Below the pieces are notes generated by a model that was not told where the DNA came from, did no database searches, and saw only the letters and a list, made by a program, of their open reading frames with translations. A DNA stretch of 35,394 bases, taken from NCBI GenBank assembly GCA_963204975.1, contig CAUJJC010000071.1, positions 1 through 35,394 on the forward strand, in the 5' to 3' direction. The first letter of the stretch is position 1. The number at the start of each line of letters is the position of its first letter. Positions 1-8,017 of the stretch are shown piece by piece. Source of the stretch: Verrucomicrobiota bacterium. Lineage in GTDB: Bacteria > Verrucomicrobiota > Verrucomicrobiia > Verrucomicrobiales > Verrucomicrobiaceae. Position numbers and translations under genes: made by a program.

Positions 1-1900
1 TGCCACCCTCGCCATTCACCACGGCGATCATGCCTTTGACCACCGTGTCGCGGGCCAGGGGGGTGAGGTTGATTTGCTTGCGCACTTCGGGCGGCCAGGC
101 CTGAACCACATTGTCATTGTAGTCCTGAATCTGCTTCACCAGCCGCACCTTGGGCATGTTCATTCCATCGGCGACCGCGCACATGCACTGCGCCACCTGG
201 AGGGGCGTTGCCGTCACCACCTGGCCGATGCAAATACTCGCCAGCATGCCGTTCAGGATCTTGTGGCCGGAGGTTTGCTGATAGTAGGCATCGCTGGGCA
301 CGAATCCTTTCATCTCAGGGATGGGCAACCCCGTCGGCTGGCCGAATCCCATGCGTTCTGCCATGTCCACCACGGCCTTCGAACCCGTCTGGATTCCAGC
401 CTGATAAAACCATGTGTTGCACGAGCGCTTGATGGCATCCACCACCGTCATGGAGCCTTCGCCATCCTTGTTCCAGTTGTGGAACTGACGATCCCCAATC
501 TGATAAGCCGAAGGGCATTCGAAGCTCGTGTTTGGCGTGATGGCACCGCTCTCCAGACCGGCGAGGGCAGTTACCACCTTGAAGGTTGAAGCTGGGAAGT
601 AATTGCTCTGGAAAGCACGTCCGAGCAGAGGCGTCTTCGGATCATTGCGCAGTTCGTCGAAGCGTGCCGTGGTGATTCGCGGGACGAAGTCATTGGGATC
701 GAAGGTGGGATGAGAGGCGAGCGCCAGCACGTCGCCATTGCGCACGTCCATGATCACCATCGCGCCCCCATTTTTCGCATGTTTGCTCAGTGCGTCCTCG
801 GCGAATCGTTGCATGTCGTAGTCCAGCGTAGTCACCACGTTGCGCCCTGGCACGGGGCGACGCAGCACTTCCTCATTCAGCTTGGTGCCATCGGGATTGA
901 AGAGGATGTTCACCATGCCCGGCTTGCCTCGCAGATCGTTCTCAAAGGACTGCTCCAGCCCCGAGCGTCCGGTCATCTCTTCAATCAGTGGCTCGCCATC
1001 AATGATGGGCCCGGTGGGCTGCTTGCGCACGATCCCAGCGTAGCCAATGACGTGGCAGGCGGTGTCCAACTTCGGATAGGTGCGGACGAATGTCGGGTTG
1101 AGGATCAATCCCTTGCCGAACATTGGACGCAGCTTTTCGATCTCCTCGTGGGTGACTCCGACGCTGATACCATTCTCTTTGCTGAAGACCAAAGGCAGCC
1201 AGCGCCGGTCCTTGTAGTGTGCGACAAGATGTTCGGGAGTGACGGTCCAGTTCTTGCCCAGAAGCCGGTTTACCTCATTGATGCGGCCCTGTCCGTAGGC
1301 GATCACCGCCTCGTCCGTGGCCGGGTCGAGTAAAGGAAAACTCAACGCAAGATACTGCTCCACTTCGTTCTTCGCCAGGCACACGCCATTGCGGTCAACG
1401 ATCTGCCCACGCGGAGCCGCGACCTCCAGCTTCACCGTGCGCGCCTCTTTCAAGGTGGTCCATGAGGCTTCGAGATCCTTCTTGCTCTTCTTGATCGAGA
1501 TCAGCGTGGCATGGGGAATGTCCGCAATCGAAGGCTCAGGCTTTTCGGGTTCCTTGGGCGGCTCCGGTGCGGCCTTGGGAGTCTTCTTGTCGTCACCTTT
1601 TTTGCCATCCTCCTTCTTGCGGGGCGGTTCGATGGCCGGTGGAGGATCGACGGGAGGCTTCATCGCAGGCACGGGCTCTTCCACCACGAGCGCGCGTTTT
1701 ACCGGCAGGGCTTCCGTCGCAGGCAGCGGAGGCATGGGCGGTTGAGTCGCAGGCACCAGGGGTTCAGGAGCCGGGGCAATGGGGTTGCCATTTTCATCAA
1801 TCGGCACCGCTCGTTTGACCGCCTGGGCGGAGGCAGAAACAACGAGCACGCACGTTGCCATAGCAACGACGAGCAGCCTGAGGACGAAGCGCGAAGACAT
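1..1900 (-). CDS. Penicillin-binding protein (transpeptidase), 3' end outside window
   Basis: Class B penicillin-binding protein that cross-links peptidoglycan in the periplasm. The first 633 codons are present. The SxxK active-site motif reads S-T-F-K with Ser438 and Lys441, and the SxN motif is S493-C494-N495. The expected KTG box lies beyond the window edge. An N-terminal dimerisation-type region is recognisable by APRGQIVDRNG, as in PBP2 and FtsI relatives. The first 27 residues are a hydrophobic signal ending in ASAQA, which looks cleavable rather than a plain anchor. A Pro/Lys/Glu-rich linker of about 100 residues follows. The ATG at 1900 is chosen because the signal peptide starts there. 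The gene lies 32 bp downstream of the rRNA methyltransferase on the same strand, so cotranscription is possible. PBP2 (MrdA) is the closest role I can suggest, but the subclass is not certain. Confidence 0.9.
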   Translation of the reverse strand, partial: MSSRFVLRLLVVAMATCVLVVSASAQAVKRAVPIDENGNPIAPAPEPLVPATQPPMPPLPATEALPVKRALVVEEPVPAMKPPVDPPPAIEPPRKKEDGKKGDDKKTPKAAPEPPKEPEKPEPSIADIPHATLISIKKSKKDLEASWTTLKEARTVKLEVAAPRGQIVDRNGVCLAKNEVEQYLALSFPLLDPATDEAVIAYGQGRINEVNRLLGKNWTVTPEHLVAHYKDRRWLPLVFSKENGISVGVTHEEIEKLRPMFGKGLILNPTFVRTYPKLDTACHVIGYAGIVRKQPTGPIIDGEPLIEEMTGRSGLEQSFENDLRGKPGMVNILFNPDGTKLNEEVLRRPVPGRNVVTTLDYDMQRFAEDALSKHAKNGGAMVIMDVRNGDVLALASHPTFDPNDFVPRITTARFDELRNDPKTPLLGRAFQSNYFPASTFKVVTALAGLESGAITPNTSFECPSAYQIGDRQFHNWNKDGEGSMTVVDAIKRSCNTWFYQAGIQTGSKAVVDMAERMGFGQPTGLPIPEMKGFVPSDAYYQQTSGHKILNGMLASICIGQVVTATPLQVAQCMCAVADGMNMPKVRLVKQIQDYNDNVVQAWPPEVRKQINLTPLARDTVVKGMIAVVNGEGG

Positions 1901-1932
1901 GGCCGCTAGAATGCGGGCACGGCCCCTTGTGG

Positions 1933-3138
1933 TCAAGGGCTGTCCATCTGCAAGGCGATGCATTTCAGGTAGTGCGCCTCCGCATACGTCGCCGGATGAT
2001 CTGGTGCATGGGCCGAGCGCCACAGCTCTCGCCACGGACCTGCGTAGTCAGCCGCGCTCACCACGGCACCGAAGAACTCGCCCTGGCTCACATGCGCGGA
2101 GCATGAGGCCGCGACGAGAATGCCACCGGGCGCAAGGCGTCGCAGGCAATTCGCGGCCAGTGTGTGGTAGGCGTTGATCGCGCCCTCGCGGTCCATTTCA
2201 CGACGTGCGAGCGACGGCGGATCGCAGATGATCAGATCAAAGCTGCGCCGGGGGCCATTCGCGATCCACTCAAAGGCATCGCCTTGCACACACTCGTGCG
2301 GCACGGCTGCGGACCACGGATTGAGCGCGAAGTTTCGGTTGGCGCTATCCAGTGCGTGCTTGCTGATGTCCAGGTCCGTCACGCTGCGCGCACCGCCACG
2401 TGTCGCATACAAGGAGAAGCCACCGGAGAAGCTGAAGACGTTCAGCACTTCGCGGCCCTTGGCCAGTTCCTGCACGCGTGCGCGGTTGTCGCGTTGATCG
2501 AGGTAGAAGCCCGTCTTCTGCCCTTGCAGCACCTCGGCTTCAAAGTGGATGCCGTTCTCGCGGAAGACCACGAGGTTCTCCGTCGCGCCCACGAGACAGC
2601 CTTCGGCCATGCCCCAGCGCTCCTTCGCGATTGGCTGGATGTTCCGGCTCAGGCGCAAAACCAACGCCTGCGGCGCAAATACTTCGCGCACCCAGTCGAG
2701 CACCTCGTTCAACCTCGGCAGCCACACCGCGCTATACAGCTTCAGGACCAACGTGTGATCGTAGCGATCAATCACCAGTCCAGGGAAGCCATCGTTCTCG
2801 CCGCTCACCCAGCGCCACGCATTCGTCTGCGCCTCATCGAAGAGCGGCACGCGCTTGTCCTTCGCCGCCCTGAGCCGCGCGATCCACCACTCGCGATCCG
2901 CCTTCACCGGCTTGCCGGAATGCAGCACGCGCAGCCGAATCGGCGACTGTGGATCATACAGCCCGAGCGCCATGAACTTGTTATCCCGGTTATACACCAC
3001 CGCCATCTCGCCCACATCGCCCGTGCGATTCGTCTCCACGATGCTGTCACTATAAATCCACGGATGCCCATTGCGGATATAGCGCTCCGCCGGGGCAGAG
3101 ACACGCAAGCGAAGCATGGGGAGTTTGGGTTCGGACAT
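1933..3138 (-). CDS. rlmI: RlmI-type class I SAM-dependent rRNA (cytosine-C5) methyltransferase
   Basis: Predicted cytoplasmic 23S rRNA m5C methyltransferase of the RlmI family (E. coli RlmI acts on C1962). The 401-residue length matches the family. The N-terminal PUA-like part contains NGHPWIYSDSI. The family-typical GENDGFPGLVIDRY follows near residue 115. The Rossmann methyltransferase domain has SAM motif I in VLNVFSFSGGFSLYA and the catalytic DPPSLAR motif. It ends with ASCSAHV, which carries the conserved Cys. The ATG at 3138 begins just before the PUA domain. The gene precedes the penicillin-binding protein by 32 bp on the same strand, and its upstream side faces a divergent PurC-like gene across a repeat-containing intergenic region. 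The target base is inferred from the family only. Confidence 0.9.
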   Translation of the reverse strand: MSEPKLPMLRLRVSAPAERYIRNGHPWIYSDSIVETNRTGDVGEMAVVYNRDNKFMALGLYDPQSPIRLRVLHSGKPVKADREWWIARLRAAKDKRVPLFDEAQTNAWRWVSGENDGFPGLVIDRYDHTLVLKLYSAVWLPRLNEVLDWVREVFAPQALVLRLSRNIQPIAKERWGMAEGCLVGATENLVVFRENGIHFEAEVLQGQKTGFYLDQRDNRARVQELAKGREVLNVFSFSGGFSLYATRGGARSVTDLDISKHALDSANRNFALNPWSAAVPHECVQGDAFEWIANGPRRSFDLIICDPPSLARREMDREGAINAYHTLAANCLRRLAPGGILVAASCSAHVSQGEFFGAVVSAADYAGPWRELWRSAHAPDHPATYAEAHYLKCIALQMDSP

Positions 3139-3193
3139 GGTTCACCTGTGGGGCGGGCCTGGGGTGATGCGAAGAGTTTTTCGCCATCTTTTC

Positions 3194-3270
3194 GACAGGA
3201 TGGCAGGATTGTTCAGGATCAAACAGGATGACCTGATCATGTGAATCCTGAAACATCCTGCCATCCTGTC
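3194..3270. repeat. Long imperfect inverted repeat (REP/MITE-like)
   Basis: Two 26-nt arms, 3194-3219 and 3245-3270, are reverse complements with two mismatches. They are separated by a 25-nt centre that itself contains a CAGGATGACCTGATCATG-like word. The arms are built from repeated AGGAT/ATCCT words. The element lies between two divergent genes (methyltransferase and PurC-like), so it cannot be a simple shared terminator. It resembles interspersed palindromic elements; copy number elsewhere cannot be judged from this window. Confidence 0.8.
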
Positions 3271-3336
3271 TAAAGTCCCGGCACCACGCCCACAAAACCA
3301 CCTTGCCTCACCTCGCATCCTGCTCAAAAGGCAGTC

Positions 3337-4638
3337 ATGCCCGCAGACGCAGCCCCCACGCACCTCGACCTCACCCAGCTCGGCGAACCCGTTTACAACG
3401 GCTCCGTGCAGCGCCTCTTCGCAGCGCCCGGCCATCCCGGCTACATGGTGGCCGAGACCACGCCCGCAGGCTCTGTGTTCGACGTGGGCAGCATCTTCGA
3501 GATCGCGGACAACGACCTCAACCGCGCCGTGTTCCGCCACGCGCTTTACTCCCAGCTTGGTCAGAAGGAAACCTGGGCGCGCGTGCAGCAGCGCATCGAG
3601 AGCGATCCTGCCATTGATTCAAAGTGGAAGCACGACCTCACCACGGGCCCACTGGAACTCATGCGCGAGCGCGGCGGCCAGACGCATCACGTCGGCATGA
3701 TTGATGCGAAGTCGCACGACATCGTCACCAGCGGCATGGCCCCCAACCCGAGCTGCTACAACGTCGTGCGCCGCTTCCCCGTGATGAAGCCGCCGCAGCG
3801 TCCGTTCCTCAACGGCCACGTCTTCGACTACGAGCAGTTTTATCAATCAACGACGTATGTGGTGCCGCTCGAATACATCGTGCGCTTCGGCGTCACCGGC
3901 GGCTCTTCCATCTTGAAGAAACACGCCGCCATGGGTGAGGCCGCACGCCGTGCCTACGAGCAGGAACTGGGCCTCACCGAACCCATGCGCGCCTGGCAGA
4001 TGCTCGCGCATCCTATCTTTGACCTCACTAGCAAATACGAGCCCGAGGACCGCAACGTCTCGCGCCAGGAGGCCCTGCTCATGAGCGGCCTCGGCACCCA
4101 GCAGTTCCTCGACACCATCAAGATGGCGCTGCTCGGCGGCTACGTCGTTCGCGGCATCCTCGACGACATCGGCCTCACGCTCTGGGACATGAAGTGGGAG
4201 TTCGCCGTGGACGACAGCGATTGTTTCTTCGTGGACACCGTGGACACCGACAGCTTCCGCGCCACCAGCCTCACCGAGCGCGACGGCCACAAGCTCATCC
4301 TGCACTACAACAAGCAGGCCATGCGCGACTACTACAAGCTCGTCCACGCCGACTGGTTCGCAGGCGTCAATGAAGCCAAGAAGGAAGCCGCCAAGCAAGG
4401 CCGCCCCTTCACCGGCATCCTCAAAGAAGGCCAAGCCAACGGCCAGTGGCCGCACACGCCCGTCGTCGCCCCCGACTTCCTCGCGCTCCAGGCCGAGAAG
4501 ACCAAACTCATCCGCGAGCACATCCTCGGCCAGCGCACCGATGCGAAGTCGAAGCTGCAAGCCTGCGGCGAAGCCGAGGTGGACTTCTACGCGCAGCGCG
4601 GATTGCTGAAGGGCTATGCCGAGCTGAATGGGGTGTAG
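3337..4638 (+). CDS. Divergent SAICAR synthetase (PurC)-like protein
   Basis: A 433-residue cytoplasmic protein that I match to the SAICAR synthetase fold (ATP-dependent ligation of CAIR and aspartate in purine synthesis). The order of family landmarks is kept: an N-terminal NGSVQRLF strand where PurC has GKxKxxY, then GSVFDVGSI for SAFDVG, HHVGMID for the HF-x-ID segment, VPLEYIVRFGVTGGS for the PLE-V-RN/GS segment, LWDMKWEFA for LVDFKLEFG, and VDTVDTDSFRA for DEI-PDS-R. It is much longer than typical bacterial PurC (about 240-300 residues). Several canonical residues differ: the Lys pair of GKxK is gone and DE is DT. It could be a lineage-specific PurC or a paralogue with another substrate. 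The ATG at 3337 has AAGG about 9 nt upstream. It is transcribed alone. Confidence 0.65.
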   Translation: MPADAAPTHLDLTQLGEPVYNGSVQRLFAAPGHPGYMVAETTPAGSVFDVGSIFEIADNDLNRAVFRHALYSQLGQKETWARVQQRIESDPAIDSKWKHDLTTGPLELMRERGGQTHHVGMIDAKSHDIVTSGMAPNPSCYNVVRRFPVMKPPQRPFLNGHVFDYEQFYQSTTYVVPLEYIVRFGVTGGSSILKKHAAMGEAARRAYEQELGLTEPMRAWQMLAHPIFDLTSKYEPEDRNVSRQEALLMSGLGTQQFLDTIKMALLGGYVVRGILDDIGLTLWDMKWEFAVDDSDCFFVDTVDTDSFRATSLTERDGHKLILHYNKQAMRDYYKLVHADWFAGVNEAKKEAAKQGRPFTGILKEGQANGQWPHTPVVAPDFLALQAEKTKLIREHILGQRTDAKSKLQACGEAEVDFYAQRGLLKGYAELNGV

Positions 4639-4683
4639 TTTTTGTTAGCTCAGTGAGCTTCCCATGTTGGAAGCGTGTGCCAG

Positions 4684-6900
4684 CTACTCCGTCTCCTCGC
4701 TGATCTGGGACTCCTGGAACTGGAGTTGATACAGGCGTTGATAGACCTCGCTCTTTTGCAGCAGCTCGGTGTGAGGGGCGACGGCCTCAATGCGTCCGTC
4801 TTTCATGACCACGATCTGGTTGGCCTCCAGCACGGTGGAGAGGCGATGGGCAATGGCGATCACGGTGCGTCCTGCGGACAGGGCGTGGATGGCTTCTTGA
4901 ATCACTTTTTCAGTCTCGGTATCGAGGGCGCTGGTGGCTTCGTCGAGCAGGAGGATCGGTGCATCACGCAGGATGGCACGGGCGATGGAGACGCGTTGTT
5001 TCTGGCCGCCGGAGAGGTTGCTGCCAGCGTCGCCCACGACGGTTTCGTAGCCTTGTTTCAGGCTCATGATGAAGTCGTGCAAATGCGCGCGTTTCGCAGC
5101 GGCGATGATCTCATCGTCCGTCGCATCCAGGCGTCCGTAGCGGATGTTTTCATTGATGGTGTCGTGGAAGAGGAAGGTGTCCTGGCTGACGACGCCGACA
5201 TTGGACCGGAGCGACTCCTGAGTAATGGAGCGGATGTCTTGGCCATCGAGGAGCACCTTGCCACCATCGGGATCGTAGAAGCGCAGCAGGAGTGAGAAGA
5301 GCGTGCTCTTGCCCGCGCCGCTGGGGCCGACGAGGGCGTAGAATTTGCCGGGCTCCAGTGTGAGGTCGATGTTCTGCACGGCGGGCTTGGCCAGCTTGCG
5401 TCCCTTTGGATCGGAGTAGTGGAAGGTGATGTCCTGGAAGTCGATGCGACCGGTGGCACGCTTGATCTTGGTGGCATCAGGAGCGTCCTCCACATCTGGC
5501 TTCTGGTCCATGACGGTGAAGACAGCGCTGGTAGCCACGATGCATTTCTGGATGACCAACTGCACGCGGCTGAGTTCCTTCGCATGGGGATAGATGGACA
5601 TCAGCGCCGTCACGATCGTGATGAAGGTCCCTGGTCCCATGCCATAGACGTAGGCATAGACGAGGCCGATGGCGATGCCAAGCGAGGCCACGGTCTCGAC
5701 GAGCGGTCCGATCAATTCGAGGGCCTTGCTCCAGCGCATGATGGAGTCGAGCATCGACTTGTTAGCCCGATCAAAACGATGCACTTCGTAGTCCTCGCGT
5801 GCGTGCGATTTCACCACGCGGATGCCGGCGAAGCTCTCGTGCATCGTGACCATGATGGCTCCAGCTTCCTCTTCCTCCTTCGCGCCGGACTTCCGCACGC
5901 GCTTGCTCACATACATGATGGGGCCGATGCAGAGGGGGAAGATGACGACGGAGCAGAGGGTGAACATCCAGTCCTGGCTGACCAGGTAGGCCAGGGTGGA
6001 GATGATCGCGACGGGCTTCTCGATGATGAGCTGCGAGAGCTGCACGGCATTGGTTTGCGCCACGCGCGTCTGGTTGAACACGGTCTGGATCAAATCGCCC
6101 ACCTTAGCCTTGTTGAAGTAGCCCAGGGACTGATTGAGCACGCTGCGGAAGACGTCATTGCGCAGGTGGTAGAGCACTCGATTACCCACCCAGAGCATGT
6201 AGTATTTGGCGATGTATCCCAGGATGCCGCGAATGAAGATCAAGATGGGCACCAGGGAGCAAAGCAGCACCACATCACGCAGCGGAAGTTTTTGCCCTGG
6301 CTCGAGGTGAACATACTTGGTGAGGTCAATCGCGCTAAAAAAGCCGGGCAAGTGGATGGAGGGCGGGCTCGATTCCTTGGAAGCTGCAACCGCTGCAATG
6401 ACCGGGCTCGGCGAAGCCGCAGGCGGACTCGGTGCAGGCGCGAGCGCAGCAGTGATCGGAGCCGTCGTTGCCACCGCTGGGGTCGTTGCGGGAGTGCTTG
6501 GAGTCGTGCTTGGAGTCGTGCTCGGTGTTGCGCTTGGTGTTGCGCTTGGTGTCGCGCTTGGTGTCGCGCTCGGTGTCGCGCTCGGTGTCGTCACCGAACT
6601 GGTGGCGGGGGCAGGTTTCTTGCCAGGTTTGGTATCGGGATTGCCCGACAGCACGACCGTGAAGACCAGCTTCAGCCCCACCAGAATCACCACGCTGAAG
6701 AGCCCGCTGATGATGCTCATGAACACGCCCAGATAGAACCGCTTTCTGAACGGAGCCATGTAGCGGTAGAGCTTGCTATAAACGTCCTTCGTCACCACCC
6801 ACAACTCCGCAGGACTAAGCTCGGAGACTTCGTTGCGACTGATCTTCTTGGTTTGCTTGGGTGCGGCCATGGTTTCGAGAGACTTCGCCAGATGAGGCAT
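4684..6900 (-). CDS. MsbA-like ABC exporter (fused permease/ATPase)
   Basis: A 738-residue half-transporter of the lipid/multidrug exporter family, in the inner membrane. TM1 is at about residues 55-85 and further helices span roughly 205-460. The nucleotide-binding domain from about 485 has Walker A GPSGAGKST (Lys531), the signature LSGGQKQR, Walker B ILLLDEATSALD and the switch His in AIAHRLS. Between TM1 and TM2 sits an unusual insert of about 115 residues rich in Thr, Pro, Ser and Ala, which MsbA lacks. The ATG at 6900 overlaps the stop of the upstream glycosyltransferase as TGATG, implying translational coupling. An alternative ATG at 6870 (MAAPKQ) exists. The glycosyltransferase partner suggests export of lipid A-core or another glycolipid; the substrate is an inference. 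Confidence 0.88.
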   Translation of the reverse strand: MPHLAKSLETMAAPKQTKKISRNEVSELSPAELWVVTKDVYSKLYRYMAPFRKRFYLGVFMSIISGLFSVVILVGLKLVFTVVLSGNPDTKPGKKPAPATSSVTTPSATPSATPSATPSATPSATPSTTPSTTPSTPATTPAVATTAPITAALAPAPSPPAASPSPVIAAVAASKESSPPSIHLPGFFSAIDLTKYVHLEPGQKLPLRDVVLLCSLVPILIFIRGILGYIAKYYMLWVGNRVLYHLRNDVFRSVLNQSLGYFNKAKVGDLIQTVFNQTRVAQTNAVQLSQLIIEKPVAIISTLAYLVSQDWMFTLCSVVIFPLCIGPIMYVSKRVRKSGAKEEEEAGAIMVTMHESFAGIRVVKSHAREDYEVHRFDRANKSMLDSIMRWSKALELIGPLVETVASLGIAIGLVYAYVYGMGPGTFITIVTALMSIYPHAKELSRVQLVIQKCIVATSAVFTVMDQKPDVEDAPDATKIKRATGRIDFQDITFHYSDPKGRKLAKPAVQNIDLTLEPGKFYALVGPSGAGKSTLFSLLLRFYDPDGGKVLLDGQDIRSITQESLRSNVGVVSQDTFLFHDTINENIRYGRLDATDDEIIAAAKRAHLHDFIMSLKQGYETVVGDAGSNLSGGQKQRVSIARAILRDAPILLLDEATSALDTETEKVIQEAIHALSAGRTVIAIAHRLSTVLEANQIVVMKDGRIEAVAPHTELLQKSEVYQRLYQLQFQESQISEETE
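6494..6589 (-). repeat. 12-bp tandem repeat, 8 units, coding
   Basis: Eight consecutive 12-bp units of the GCGCTTGGTGTC type (plus-strand reading), with a few transitions between copies, encode Thr-Pro-Ser-Ala/Thr repeats at residues 105-136 of the ABC exporter. The unit is a multiple of three, so copy-number change would alter loop length without breaking the frame. Confidence 0.92.
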
Positions 6901-7910
6901 CAGGCGGAAAGGGCGCGATTGATAGCATCGACGACCATCCGCGTCGAGATCAGTTCCATCGGCGCGCCTTTGGCCTTTGGCTGGAATTCGGTGACGAGGC
7001 CGTCATGCCCCGCTGCTAGCACGACCGCTCGTGAATGGCGAGGTCGCCAGTGAAACGGATTGGTCGGACCAAAGAGCACCACCTGTGGACGTCCGAACAT
7101 CGCGGCCAGATGCATCGCCATGCTGTCCACGCCAATGGCGAGGTCGCAGCGCCCGAGCAGCGATGCGAGTTCGATCAGTGACAATTGCCCCGTGAGATCA
7201 ATGACTGGCGTCCTCAGCATCATGCGCAGCTTGTCGAGATGCGGGCGCTCCAGGCCTGCATTCGTGCCTGTCAAAACCACCGGGCACGGAGCACGGAGTG
7301 GCGATTCTGTCGAAGCAAGGTGCTCAATCACCTCCGCCCAGCGCTCCACGGGCCAGAACTTCTCCTCACGCGCGGTGCCGATGTGAACGATGCAACCAGA
7401 AGCATGGAGCGCGGAGCACAGACCCGTCATTCGGAGGTATTCCCCCCGCTGGTGGCTCCCCGCTCCGCGCTCCATGCTCCATGCTTCTTCGCCTACTAGC
7501 GCCAGATGAAAATCCACCGTGTGCAGATCGCGCACACTCGCCTCGCACCGATGCGTGTAGGCCTTCGCTCGCAGTCCGTGCGCGAACTTCGCGTAGCCAT
7601 GCCGCTCCTTCGCCCGTGACAAAGCCGTCATCAGCGCGCTGCGATCCGTGCCGGTGAAGTCATAGCACGCATCCCACTCACCCAGCGCAATGGACGCCCA
7701 AACCCTGAGGTTCAGAGACATCGGGTGATACGCCAGCACCCGGCTCACGCCCGTGAAGCACGCGACCAGCTCCGCCACGCTCTCCGGCACCACCATCACG
7801 ATCTCCGCCTCCGGATGCCGCGCACGCAGCGCCGCCACCGCAGGGGCAGTGAGGATCGTATCGCCGATACGCTTGAGCTGGAGAATGAGGAGGCGAGGAG
7901 GCTGGGCCAC
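6900..7910 (-). CDS. Family 9 glycosyltransferase (ADP-heptose:LPS heptosyltransferase-like)
   Basis: A 336-residue GT-B fold enzyme of the heptosyltransferase family, expected to add heptose or a related sugar to the LPS core at the cytoplasmic face of the inner membrane. The N-terminal half has LLILQLKRIGDTILTAPA. The C-terminal donor-binding half has IHIGTAREEKFWPVERWAEV and CDLAIGVDSMAMHLAAMFG, then VVLFGPTNPFHWRP, all typical of GT9. The start is GTG at 7910, because an in-frame TGA lies 15 nt upstream and no ATG fits. The stop overlaps the start of the MsbA-like gene. Residues about 143-170 and 201-210 are repeat-derived sequence (see repeat at 7402-7477) placed between the two lobes. 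The acceptor sugar is unknown. Confidence 0.88.
   Translation of the reverse strand: MAQPPRLLILQLKRIGDTILTAPAVAALRARHPEAEIVMVVPESVAELVACFTGVSRVLAYHPMSLNLRVWASIALGEWDACYDFTGTDRSALMTALSRAKERHGYAKFAHGLRAKAYTHRCEASVRDLHTVDFHLALVGEEAWSMERGAGSHQRGEYLRMTGLCSALHASGCIVHIGTAREEKFWPVERWAEVIEHLASTESPLRAPCPVVLTGTNAGLERPHLDKLRMMLRTPVIDLTGQLSLIELASLLGRCDLAIGVDSMAMHLAAMFGRPQVVLFGPTNPFHWRPRHSRAVVLAAGHDGLVTEFQPKAKGAPMELISTRMVVDAINRALSA
7402..7477. repeat. Inverted repeat element inside glycosyltransferase ORF
   Basis: Perfect 16-nt arms, 7402-7417 (GCATGGAGCGCGGAGC) and 7462-7477, are separated by 44 nt and lie wholly inside the GT9 reading frame. A partial third CATGC-type word follows at 7478-7488, and a related CACGGAGCACGGAG word occurs at 7285-7298. 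The translated product is a low-complexity linker (SMERGAGSHQRGEYLRMT region) not expected in the family. Confidence 0.8.
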
Positions 7911-8017
7911 GGGAACGGTTTCTATTCACCAGCCGAATGGCTCGGGCAACCCTGCATCGAGCCGCGCTGATTTTGTTTGCAACGTCTCATCGCCAGCCCG
8001 GTAATCTGCTTTGAGCC

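Noticed and set aside
1924..1939. CCCTTG-TGGT-CAAGGG hairpin over the methyltransferase stop codon
   Set aside because: Six base pairs with no T-tract and coding sequence starting within 35 bp. Not enough to call a terminator.
2164..3231. A 355-codon open frame on the plus strand
   Set aside because: Antisense to the RlmI-type methyltransferase; composition is that of a shadow frame.
4647..4659. AGCTC-AGT-GAGCT hairpin between the convergent PurC-like and ABC exporter genes, considered as a terminator
   Set aside because: The stem is only 5 bp. The adjacent T-run lies before the stem on the plus strand and would be an A-run on the minus strand, so it does not fit an intrinsic terminator.
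5419..7053. A 544-codon open frame on the plus strand
   Set aside because: Antisense to the ABC exporter, whose Walker and signature motifs are unambiguous on the minus strand.
7977..8007. TTGCAA / TAATCT as a sigma-70 promoter for the ECF gene
   Set aside because: The 19-nt spacer is too long and both boxes are imperfect, so it is not reported as a feature.
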